Shown here piece after piece: positions 1 through 6,279 of a DNA stretch of 7,925 nt. The first letter of the stretch is position 1. Each line of letters starts with the position of its first letter. The notes beneath the pieces were generated by a model. The model had not been told where the DNA came from and searched no databases. It was given only the letters and a program-made list of their open reading frames with translations. This DNA comes from an uncultured Chlorobiota bacterium (lineage in GTDB: Bacteria; Bacteroidota; Bacteroidia; Bacteroidales; JAADGE01), in the NCBI GenBank assembly GCA_947311265.1, contig CAMZKQ010000216.1:1-7925 (forward strand), read 5' to 3'. Both the position numbers and the translations under genes were made by a program.

Positions 1-142
1 CTTCATCATCATCTTTTTTTAGGTAATTACTAATTTCCTCTCGTGTTGCAGCACTGCCGCCCAAAGCAAATAATTTTATCATTTTATCATCGCTAAAATC
101 GAAGGTGTAGCGTATTCGCCTAATAATATCGTTATTGGTCAT
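1..142 (-). CDS. DUF1456 family protein (YehS-like), N-terminal fragment
   Basis: Partial gene; only the first 47 residues and one further base lie in the window, the rest being beyond the left edge. The ATG is at 142-140. The protein starts MTNNDIIRRIRYTFDF, followed by a D-D-K-M-I segment and, near residue 33, T-R-E-E-I-S-N-Y-L-K-K-D-D-D-E. This matches from memory the first of the two repeats of the YehS/DUF1456 family, where N-D-I-L-R-x-x-R-Y opens the domain and an x-W/Y-L-x-K-x-D-E-E segment closes it. The biochemical role of the family is not established. Its start is one base after the stop of the upstream phosphodiesterase gene, so the two are almost certainly co-transcribed and probably translationally coupled. 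No Shine-Dalgarno sequence is visible. The family call is fairly secure; the function is unknown. Confidence 0.8.
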   Translation of the reverse strand, partial: MTNNDIIRRIRYTFDFSDDKMIKLFALGGSAATREEISNYLKKDDDE

Positions 143-143
143 T

Positions 144-665
144 TTATATATTTTTTGTTGGAATAATTTTACTCTCTCGCTCAATTTCGAGAACTTCAAG
201 ATTTTTAATATCTCTCCCTAGTATTTCAAACCGCACAGCGGTACGGACTTTATGAAATCCCGATTTTCCGTAAGCCCCGGGGTTTATATGTAGGCAACTT
301 AGCTTTTTATCGTACACCACTTTTAAAATATGAGAATGCCCACTAATAAAAATCTGCGGCGGATTGCGGTAAATCTGGGGGATTATTTTTTTATCGTACC
401 GCCCAGGGTAGCCTCCAATATGGGTTATCCAAACTTTCACCTCTTCGCACTTAAATTTATTGTGCAAGGGAAATTCAATACGCAAATCTTGCCCATCAAT
501 ATTCCCATAAACTGCACGGACAGGAGCAATTTTACTTAGTTTTCTTATCACATCAATAGTGCCAATATCGCCAGCGTGCCATATCTCATCGCAATTAGCA
601 AAAAAATGGGCAATTCTATCATCAAAATGTCCGTGCGTATCGGATAGCAGTCCAATTTTTGTCAT
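144..665 (-). CDS. YfcE/MJ0936-type metallophosphoesterase (phosphodiesterase)
   Basis: A 173-residue calcineurin-like metallophosphoesterase, the usual length for the compact YfcE/MJ0936 family. These enzymes are cytoplasmic, bind two divalent metals and hydrolyse phosphodiesters; the physiological substrate is generally unknown. All metal-binding blocks are visible in order: SDTHG (D9, H11), HAGD (D33), YGNID (N55), THIGG (H82) and SGHSH (H110, H112), followed by the conserved NPGA at 128-131. No signal peptide or membrane segment is present. The ATG at 665-663 sits directly before the first beta strand, so the start is well placed. It is the first gene of a minus-strand pair with the YehS-like gene and diverges from the nrnA-like gene across 69 bases. 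A perfect TAnnTTTG octamer on the same strand lies about 20 bases upstream. The family is certain; the substrate cannot be told from the sequence. Confidence 0.93.
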   Translation of the reverse strand: MTKIGLLSDTHGHFDDRIAHFFANCDEIWHAGDIGTIDVIRKLSKIAPVRAVYGNIDGQDLRIEFPLHNKFKCEEVKVWITHIGGYPGRYDKKIIPQIYRNPPQIFISGHSHILKVVYDKKLSCLHINPGAYGKSGFHKVRTAVRFEILGRDIKNLEVLEIERESKIIPTKNI

Positions 666-685
666 TTATTTTAAGTTTTCACAAT

Positions 686-693
686 CAAAATTA
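686..693 (-). promoter_or_regulatory. Candidate -7 promoter element for the phosphodiesterase-DUF1456 pair
   Basis: Read on the minus strand the octamer is TAATTTTG, an exact match to the Bacteroidota -7 consensus TAnnTTTG. It would place transcription start about 12-15 bases before the ATG at 665, giving a very short leader. No convincing TTTG -33 box is seen at the expected 19-20 base spacing, so this is a half-supported promoter in an AT-rich spacer. Confidence 0.4.
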
Positions 694-706
694 GTAAATA
701 AAATGC

Positions 707-714
707 TAACTTCG
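707..714 (+). promoter_or_regulatory. Candidate -7 promoter element for the nrnA-like gene
   Basis: TAACTTCG matches TAnnTTTG at five of the six fixed positions and lies 20 bases before the ATG at 735, a position similar to the opposing element at 686-693. No TTTG -33 box is visible at the expected distance. The two elements are only 13 bases apart and point in opposite directions, so simultaneous polymerase binding at both would be sterically difficult if both are real. Confidence 0.35.
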
Positions 715-734
715 CTCTTCAAAAAAATAATTTT

Positions 735-1766
735 ATGAAAATTGATACAACGATTTTACAATCTATTCAAAATGAGATAGATAAAGCAAAAAAAATTGCA
801 GTACTTGGACATCATCACCCAGATGGGGATTCTATGGGTGGCAGTGGAGCAGTTTACACTTTTCTTAAAAATATGGGGAAAGAGGTGGGCTTACTTATGC
901 CTTCGCAGTTTTCTCCTTCGCTGGCTTGGATGCCCAATGTGGGGGAGATTATTCGCTACGATTTGGATAAAAATGCTTTTGAAAAAAGCATAAATGAAGC
1001 CGACTTGGTATTCTGTGTAGATTATAATGAAGCAGGAAGAACTGGGGCGGCGGAGGCGGTACTAAAAAATTCGCCTGCCACTAAAATTGTGCTGGACCAC
1101 CACCCCAACTCTGGCTCGTATGGCAATTATATTATTTGCGAAACTTCGGTAAGCTCTGCTTCGGAGGTGGTTTACGAAGTGCTTTCAAAACTAAATAATG
1201 CAGAAAAATATATCTGCAAAACAGTGGCCGAAAACTTGTTTACTGGGATTATGACTGATACGATTTGTTTTAGCGTTAATTCATCTCGCCCACGCACTTT
1301 TGAAATTGCAGCAAAATTGCTCAAATTTGGCTTAGATAAAGATAAAATTTATGGCAATGTCAATTTTAATTTCTCGGAGCAACGTATGCGGCTCATGGGG
1401 TTTATATTGGATTCTAAAATGAATATTTTGCCAGAGTATAATTTAGCTTATGCGGTTTTATCGTTAAAAGACCAAGAAAAATACAACTACAAACATGGTG
1501 ATGCCGAAGGTTTGGTCAATTTGCCGCTCTCTATTAAAGGTGTAGATGCCTCGGTTTTATTTATTGAAAAAGAGGACTATGTAAAGCTCTCCTTGCGTTC
1601 GACCAACGATTTTGATGTTAATAAATTGGCTCGGTTACATTTTAATGGCGGGGGGCATCAGCGAGCGGCTGGGGGAAAGCTAGACGATATTTCGGGTGAG
1701 GCAGCCACGGCATTACTGCTTAAGGTTTTGCCTGATTTTTATGCCGATTATAAGGGGCAAAAATAG
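735..1766 (+). CDS. nrnA: NrnA-like DHH/DHHA1 phosphoesterase (nanoRNase / pAp phosphatase)
   Basis: A 343-residue cytoplasmic phosphoesterase of the DHH superfamily, similar in length to NrnA. Characterised NrnA proteins degrade short oligoribonucleotides to mononucleotides and dephosphorylate 3'-phosphoadenosine 5'-phosphate; related members hydrolyse cyclic dinucleotide products. The DHH domain shows G25-H-H-H-P-D-G-D-S (metal residues around H26-D32), the C-V-D96 segment, the name-giving D121-H122-H123-P and the M-T-D175-T strand. The C-terminal DHHA1 domain carries GGGHQRAAGG at 305-314, the substrate-binding loop. All signature residues are intact. The ATG follows an A/T-rich leader without Shine-Dalgarno and precedes the first conserved strand by about 20 residues, as expected. 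It diverges from the phosphodiesterase gene and ends 9 bases before the convergent unknown gene. The family is secure; choosing NrnA over other DHH-DHHA1 subtypes is inference from length and motifs. Confidence 0.9.
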   Translation: MKIDTTILQSIQNEIDKAKKIAVLGHHHPDGDSMGGSGAVYTFLKNMGKEVGLLMPSQFSPSLAWMPNVGEIIRYDLDKNAFEKSINEADLVFCVDYNEAGRTGAAEAVLKNSPATKIVLDHHPNSGSYGNYIICETSVSSASEVVYEVLSKLNNAEKYICKTVAENLFTGIMTDTICFSVNSSRPRTFEIAAKLLKFGLDKDKIYGNVNFNFSEQRMRLMGFILDSKMNILPEYNLAYAVLSLKDQEKYNYKHGDAEGLVNLPLSIKGVDASVLFIEKEDYVKLSLRSTNDFDVNKLARLHFNGGGHQRAAGGKLDDISGEAATALLLKVLPDFYADYKGQK

Positions 1767-1775
1767 GGCTTGTTT

Positions 1776-2426
1776 TCAATCCCATTTAATTCGAGGTAAA
1801 TCGTTACATAAAATGGGGATACCCTTATTTTGTAACACAAATGCCTCTTTATCAAGACTATCAGCGGCAGGTAAAATTTGAATATGGAAGAAAATTAAAA
1901 TTTTAATAAGCCATTTTGGGGAAGCTATATTTTTCTGTTTTGCTGTGCTAATATGAAAATCTGCCCTCGAACAGATTAGTGCCAAGGACTCTAAAATGTG
2001 GCGTAGCATGCAGTGGGATTGCATTTTTTTTTCAAGTTCATAGCTTGTGCTTAGTGCCAGTATATAAATTTTCTGAAATTTATTTTCGCGCAAAAAGTTT
2101 AACAAATATTTTTTTCCTAGCCTATAATCATGCTGCCATACCGTTTTTTCTATTTCAAAATTGGGCTTAAAAGAGGGGCTAAATTGGGGGGTTAATTTCA
2201 TTGAAATTACTTCATGCTTAAAAATTGGAATGCCTCTTTTTTGCCAATAGATTGTAATTATGTCAAATACAAAAACAAAGGGCAGTAAAATTGTTTCCCA
2301 AAAAATAAGCTTCCTTGAAATTTTTAATGATTGCCCTGATGATACTTTTGAGTAAAGTGGTTTTTTTGCCTTGTTTATTTTCCTTGCATCATTAATATGT
2401 GTGTAAATAGGCAAGGCGTTTTTCAT
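1776..2426 (-). CDS. Hypothetical protein with a hydrophobic N-terminal segment
   Basis: A 216-residue protein I do not recognise. The N-terminal 38 residues are basic and polar, followed by a hydrophobic stretch at about 41-60 (F-W-E-T-I-L-L-P-F-V-F-V-F) that could be one membrane segment or a buried helix. The remainder is soluble-looking with several His, Cys and aromatic residues, including S-H-C-M-L-R-H at 137-143 and I-L-P-A-A-D-S-L-D at 184-192. The C-terminus ends G-I-P-I-L-C-N-D-L-P-R-I. A similar phrase, R-G-I-P-I-F-K-H-E, occurs at 64-72. The ATG at 2426 is the most upstream one; a start at M76 is possible but would remove the hydrophobic part. The unbroken 651-base frame in AT-rich DNA and its clean fit between neighbours support a real gene. 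It converges on nrnA with only 9 bases between stops. No function is proposed. Confidence 0.68.
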   Translation of the reverse strand: MKNALPIYTHINDARKINKAKKPLYSKVSSGQSLKISRKLIFWETILLPFVFVFDIITIYWQKRGIPIFKHEVISMKLTPQFSPSFKPNFEIEKTVWQHDYRLGKKYLLNFLRENKFQKIYILALSTSYELEKKMQSHCMLRHILESLALICSRADFHISTAKQKNIASPKWLIKILIFFHIQILPAADSLDKEAFVLQNKGIPILCNDLPRIKWD

Positions 2427-2463
2427 CTATTATTAATTTAAAATGGATTGGTGTATTTTAATC

Positions 2464-2497
2464 AAAAAGACAAGTATATATAAAGATGTCTGTTTTT
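2464..2497. promoter_or_regulatory. Interrupted inverted repeat in a divergent spacer (possible operator)
   Basis: The spacer between the minus-strand unknown gene (start 2426) and the plus-strand acidic protein (start 2661) contains AAAAAGACA at 2464-2472 and TGTCTGTTTTT at 2487-2497. The arms pair as GACA/TGTC plus A-tract/T-tract, with a two-base bulge in the right arm, around a TATATATA core at 2475-2482. The position and shape are compatible with a protein-binding site, but AT-rich DNA produces such patterns by chance. The rest of the spacer (2427-2660) shows nothing else recognisable. Confidence 0.2.
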
Positions 2498-2660
2498 AAA
2501 ACCTGTGCTTTTACAAACTTAGAAAAAAAAGATTGAATTGTTGAAAAATAAATTTAAAAAATCAATAAATTATATCAATATTTGCATACCGTTTTTTAAA
2601 CGACATAAAGGCATATTAATATCAATGTGGAACTTCTGCATTTTTAATACAATTATAAAA

Positions 2661-3047
2661 ATGAAAAGCACAAAAGCAAACAAGTTAATTAACAGAATGC
2701 AAATAAAATTGCAGGAAAATGGTATTCAAATAGACTCTTTAATTGAGGATTTTACCCAACTGCGGGTGTATGCCGTTGAAGAAAAAGAACCTGCAATGGC
2801 AAAAATAATTCGCCTTACAATGGAGCATCTTAAAGATTATGAAACATTTTTAATCCCGATGCCTAGCGATGAGATTGAAGGCGAGGAAGGCCAAGAGTTG
2901 CTCGAGGAAGAAGAGGAAAAAGATGAGTTGGCAGGGCGTGTAGAAAGCCTAGATGCAATGATTGCAATGATGCTAGATAATACTAATAAATTTAATAACA
3001 GGGATTTACGGGAGTACATTAGCTTGCTAAAAGCCTTTGATGAATAA
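2661..3047 (+). CDS. Small acidic hypothetical protein
   Basis: A 128-residue protein of unknown function. The chosen ATG at 2661 follows an A-rich leader (ATTATAAAA) typical of this window's starts and opens a regular, charged sequence M-K-S-T-K-A-N-K-L-I-N-R. The frame is open farther upstream to a TTG at 2538, but that extension is AT-driven, hydrophobic and unlike the rest. Residues 1-65 look helical and mixed-charge. Residues 70-89 are a strongly acidic linker with about twelve Glu/Asp, and 93-128 form another predicted helical segment ending L-L-K-A-F-D-E. No signal peptide or membrane segment is seen. The style resembles small conserved Bacteroidota proteins without assigned role, but I cannot name a family. 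Its stop is separated from the convergent folK stop by one base, so neither gene has room for its own terminator outside coding sequence. Confidence 0.72.
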   Translation: MKSTKANKLINRMQIKLQENGIQIDSLIEDFTQLRVYAVEEKEPAMAKIIRLTMEHLKDYETFLIPMPSDEIEGEEGQELLEEEEEKDELAGRVESLDAMIAMMLDNTNKFNNRDLREYISLLKAFDE

Positions 3048-3048
3048 C

Positions 3049-3537
3049 TTATTTTTTTACTTGCTCAAATTCGCTAAGAATTTGGGCAATTGTCTTTTTT
3101 AGTATAGGGTGCATTAATTGGGGAGCGATTTCGCAAAGAGGCTCTAAAACAAATGCTCGCTTATGCAAATGTAAATGCGGAACAATTAAATGGGCTTCAT
3201 TAATTATTTGTTGCTCGATAAAAAGAATATCAATATCAATCTGCCGGCTAGCATATAAGGGGCGACCATAAGTATCTATTTTTGTTTTAGATTTTCGCCC
3301 TAGCGAACGCTCAATGCCCTGCGAGATAGAAAGTATTTTTAAGGCTGGCAGCTTAGTTTTAAGTTCTATTACAATATTGAGGTAACTATTAGTATCGGTA
3401 TAGCCCCAGGCTTGGGTTTCAAAAATAGATGATTTTTTATTTATCTTACCTATTTTTAAAGCAATAGCTTGGCAAGCTTTTAGTAATACTTCTTCACGAT
3501 TGCCTAAATTTGAGCCTAACGATAAATAGACTTTCAT
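3049..3537 (-). CDS. folK: 2-amino-4-hydroxy-6-hydroxymethyldihydropteridine pyrophosphokinase (HPPK)
   Basis: Transfers pyrophosphate from ATP to 6-hydroxymethyl-7,8-dihydropterin in folate biosynthesis, in the cytoplasm, making the substrate of dihydropteroate synthase. The 162-residue product from the ATG at 3537 has the standard HPPK length. It begins with M-K-V-Y-L-S-L-G-S-N-L-G-N (pterin-binding N10), then E76-R-S-L-G-R, then R98-Q-I-D101-I-D103-I-L, whose two Asp bind Mg2+. Next comes the family block V-P-H-L-H-L-H-K-R-A-F-V-L at 119-131. The H-P-R-L-H form seen in many HPPKs is here H-L-H-L-H, a minor variation. The frame is open to a more distal ATG at 3615, but that would add 26 hydrophobic residues ahead of the invariant first strand, so 3537 is preferred. 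It diverges from the receptor gene across 141 AT-rich bases in which no clear promoter was recognised. It is not next to other folate genes here. Confidence 0.94.
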   Translation of the reverse strand: MKVYLSLGSNLGNREEVLLKACQAIALKIGKINKKSSIFETQAWGYTDTNSYLNIVIELKTKLPALKILSISQGIERSLGRKSKTKIDTYGRPLYASRQIDIDILFIEQQIINEAHLIVPHLHLHKRAFVLEPLCEIAPQLMHPILKKTIAQILSEFEQVKK

Positions 3538-3678
3538 ATTTTGGAGTTTTAGTATTTTTAGGTAGATTGCTAATATTAGAAAAGTAAATTTATAAAAGTA
3601 AAACAAGTTTAACAAATTATTAATTAAATATATAAATATTCAACCCATTTTATTTTTTAACCCCTTAATTCAATTTTT

Positions 3679-6252
3679 ATGAGAAAAAATTTAAAACTCT
3701 TTTTTTTCTTCCTAATGCTTACCGCATTTTCTGTACCGCTTTCGGCACAGTCGATTAAAGGAGTAGTTACGGACAAGGCATCTGGCGAAACCCTTATTGG
3801 TGCCAATGTAATTATTAAAGGAACAACCCAAGGCACAATAACCAACCTTGATGGCACATTCCTACTAGACGTTCCTTCGGGAAGAAACATTATTCTGATA
3901 AGCTTTGTGGGCTACCTCGAAGTCGAAAAAGAAGTAATGGTTTCGCCTGATGATGTAAGCGACATGGGGGACATTACCCTTGAAGCCGATGCCATTGCTT
4001 TGGACGAGATGATGGTCGTTGCTTCTTATGCAAAAGATAGGCGTACTCCTGTAGCTTTCTCTACAATTAAACCAGAAATGATTTTAGAGAAATTAGGAAC
4101 ACAAGAATACCCTGAGATTTTGAAATCTACCCCAAGCGTTTACGCCACAAAAGGTGGCGGTGGATACGGCGATGGGCGTATTAACCTACGTGGATTCGAC
4201 TCCAACAACATTGGCGTACTTATAAATGGCGTACCTGTAAATGATATGGAAAACGGCAAAGTATATTGGTCCAACTGGGCAGGGCTTTCCGACGTTACTC
4301 GTACCATGCAAGTACAGCGTGGTTTAGGTGCTTCTAAATTAGCCATTTCCTCCGTAGGCGGAACAATTAATATCCTTACAAAAAGTACGGATATGAAAAA
4401 AGGTGGCTCGGTTTACTACGGCATGGGCAATAATAATTACCAAAAAAAATCATTCACCCTTTCCACTGGTTTGCTCGATAACGGCTGGGCAGTAACAGTT
4501 AGTGGTGCTCAAACCTCTGGCGATGGCTACGTTCAGGCAACTGAATTTAATGGCTATTCTTACTTTTTTAACATCTCCAAACGCCTTTCGGATATGCAAA
4601 CACTATCTTTAACTGCTTTTGGTTCAAGCCAATGGCACAATCAAAGAAGTTTTCAATCCATTGAAAATTACAGAAAAAGCGATGCCGGAAGATTAACTAA
4701 CGTTAATTATGGCTACCGAAATGGAAAATCGACCAATGGTGCTTATGGCTTCAACGTTTATAACAAACCACAAACTTCGCTAAACCACTTTTGGAATATT
4801 AACTCAAAAACAACACTTTCCACCTCTGTTTATGCCTCATTTGGTCGTGGTGGCGGGCGACGAATTTCTGGAAGCAATAAATACAACCTTCGTTTTGGCT
4901 ACCCATCTGGCGACCCAACCGAAGGCGTTACACACCTTACTAATGAAGGGCTTTTAGACTATTCTGCTGCAATTGACGAAAATATAGCCGCTACAAATGG
5001 CTCAACTTCTGTGCTTACAATGTCTCGAAACTCGCACAATTGGTACGGTATTTTATCTTCGTTTAATACACAAATTGGCGAAGTGGGCATCACAGCTGGT
5101 ATCGACGGGCGATATTACAAAGGATTTCATTACTACCAAATTGATGATTTGCTAGGTGGCGACTATTTCCTAGACCCTTATGCGTATAGAAACCCTAACA
5201 GAGATGGTACTGAACGTTTAGGCGTTGGCGATATCTTTAAGAAAAATTACGTTGGCGAATTAATCTGGTCAGGCGGATTTTTACAAGGGGAATATGTTTT
5301 AAATGATTTCTCTGCATTTCTATCTACCTCTGTATCAAACACCATGAACCGAAGAACAGACTTCATTACCTACACCCCAGAAGAAGGGCAACAAACCGAC
5401 TGGGTTAACTTTTTAGCATATAGTGTAAAAGGTGGTGCAAACTACAATATAAACGCACAGCATAATGTTTTCCTTAACGGTGGATATTTTATAAAAGCCC
5501 CTTTCTTTAATAATGTATTTTTAAATGGAGCCAATGAAATTAATAAAGGTGCAGCACCCGAAAAAGTACTATCAACAGAATTAGGCTATGGTTTCAAACA
5601 CCCCATTTTTAAAGCTGATTTAACTTTATACCGCACTAAGTGGATGGATAAATCATTCGCTGGGCGTTCGCAAGACTTAACGTTTAATATGAGAAATATT
5701 GATGCCCTACACCAAGGCGTAGAGCTAGAAGTTAAAATAAACCCTGTAAAAGCCCTAGATATTAAATTGATGACCTCCGTTGGCGACTGGAAATGGGTCA
5801 GCAACGGTGTTGCTGAGTACCTTGACGAAAGTGGCAATGTTGTCGGAGAAAACAAAATTGTATATTCCGAAGGTATCCACGTAGGCGATGCTGCCCAAAC
5901 TACTGCCGCAGCAGGTATTGATTACGAAGTTTTAAAAGGCTTAAAAATTGGTTTCGACTACAACTACTACAGCAACCTCTATGCACAATTCCAAATTACA
6001 GACTATAACTCAGAATCCTCCATCGGAAAAGACGCATGGAAAATGCCAGTATATCAACTCGTTGATTTTAGTGCAAGATACAAATTTAGAATCGGTAAAT
6101 TTAATACCACCGTTTACGGTAAAGTTAATAATATCCTAGATACCGAATACTTCTCTGATGCCAAAGATGGTGCTGCTCACGATGCCATATCGGCAGGCGT
6201 GTACTACGGATTTGGACGTACAGTATCTTTAGGTCTTAGATTAAAATTTTAA
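3679..6252 (+). CDS. TonB-dependent outer-membrane receptor with CarboxypepD_reg-like N-terminal domain
   Basis: An 857-residue outer-membrane active transporter energised by TonB-ExbBD. It has a signal peptide (residues 1-23, K-N-L-K then a Phe/Leu-rich core, cleavage likely S-A|Q). A carboxypeptidase-regulatory-like beta sandwich follows at about 26-101 (I-K-G-V-V-T-D and G-A-N-V-I-I-K-G-T, then D-G-T-F). A TonB-box-like stretch D-E-M-M-V-V-A lies at 109-115. The plug spans about 119-236, with I-N-L-R-G-F-D at 168-174 and S-V-G-G-T-I-N-I at 225-232. The barrel fills the rest and ends in F857 after G-L-R-L-K, the usual C-terminal aromatic for BAM recognition. It is shorter than SusC transporters (around 1000 residues). 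The barrel is rich in Gly, Asn, Tyr and Trp. The downstream lipoprotein gene begins 27 bases later without an intervening terminator, so they form an operon. No TTTG/TAnnTTTG pair was found upstream. The substrate is unknown; the family is certain. Confidence 0.95.
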   Translation: MRKNLKLFFFFLMLTAFSVPLSAQSIKGVVTDKASGETLIGANVIIKGTTQGTITNLDGTFLLDVPSGRNIILISFVGYLEVEKEVMVSPDDVSDMGDITLEADAIALDEMMVVASYAKDRRTPVAFSTIKPEMILEKLGTQEYPEILKSTPSVYATKGGGGYGDGRINLRGFDSNNIGVLINGVPVNDMENGKVYWSNWAGLSDVTRTMQVQRGLGASKLAISSVGGTINILTKSTDMKKGGSVYYGMGNNNYQKKSFTLSTGLLDNGWAVTVSGAQTSGDGYVQATEFNGYSYFFNISKRLSDMQTLSLTAFGSSQWHNQRSFQSIENYRKSDAGRLTNVNYGYRNGKSTNGAYGFNVYNKPQTSLNHFWNINSKTTLSTSVYASFGRGGGRRISGSNKYNLRFGYPSGDPTEGVTHLTNEGLLDYSAAIDENIAATNGSTSVLTMSRNSHNWYGILSSFNTQIGEVGITAGIDGRYYKGFHYYQIDDLLGGDYFLDPYAYRNPNRDGTERLGVGDIFKKNYVGELIWSGGFLQGEYVLNDFSAFLSTSVSNTMNRRTDFITYTPEEGQQTDWVNFLAYSVKGGANYNINAQHNVFLNGGYFIKAPFFNNVFLNGANEINKGAAPEKVLSTELGYGFKHPIFKADLTLYRTKWMDKSFAGRSQDLTFNMRNIDALHQGVELEVKINPVKALDIKLMTSVGDWKWVSNGVAEYLDESGNVVGENKIVYSEGIHVGDAAQTTAAAGIDYEVLKGLKIGFDYNYYSNLYAQFQITDYNSESSIGKDAWKMPVYQLVDFSARYKFRIGKFNTTVYGKVNNILDTEYFSDAKDGAAHDAISAGVYYGFGRTVSLGLRLKF

Positions 6253-6279
6253 TTAATAAACAATTTAAAATACAAAATT

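Noticed and set aside
1979..2170. Open plus-strand frame inside the unknown minus-strand gene
   Set aside because: It is shorter, has no credible start context and lies antisense to a longer frame whose limits fit the neighbouring genes.
2538..2660. N-terminal extension of the acidic protein from a TTG at 2538
   Set aside because: The added 41 residues are low-complexity and unlike the charged body of the protein, while the ATG at 2661 has a typical A-rich leader.
3538..3615. Extended folK start at 3615 adding 26 residues
   Set aside because: The extension is hydrophobic and AT-driven, and HPPK proteins begin directly with the S-L-G-S-N-L-G strand; the ATG at 3537 gives the standard length.
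3538..3678. Promoter or riboswitch upstream of the receptor gene
   Set aside because: The 141-base spacer is AT-rich with only weak TAnnTTTn look-alikes and no stable hairpins or conserved riboswitch-like segments that I could recognise.
5586..5855. Open minus-strand frame inside the receptor gene
   Set aside because: It is antisense to a conserved TonB-dependent barrel, rich in Ser/Pro as expected from the reverse complement, and has no independent support.
3679..6252. Calling the receptor SusC or assigning a specific substrate (vitamin, siderophore, glycan)
   Set aside because: It is too short for SusC, and no riboswitch, metallophore gene or carbohydrate enzyme is visible nearby to indicate a substrate.
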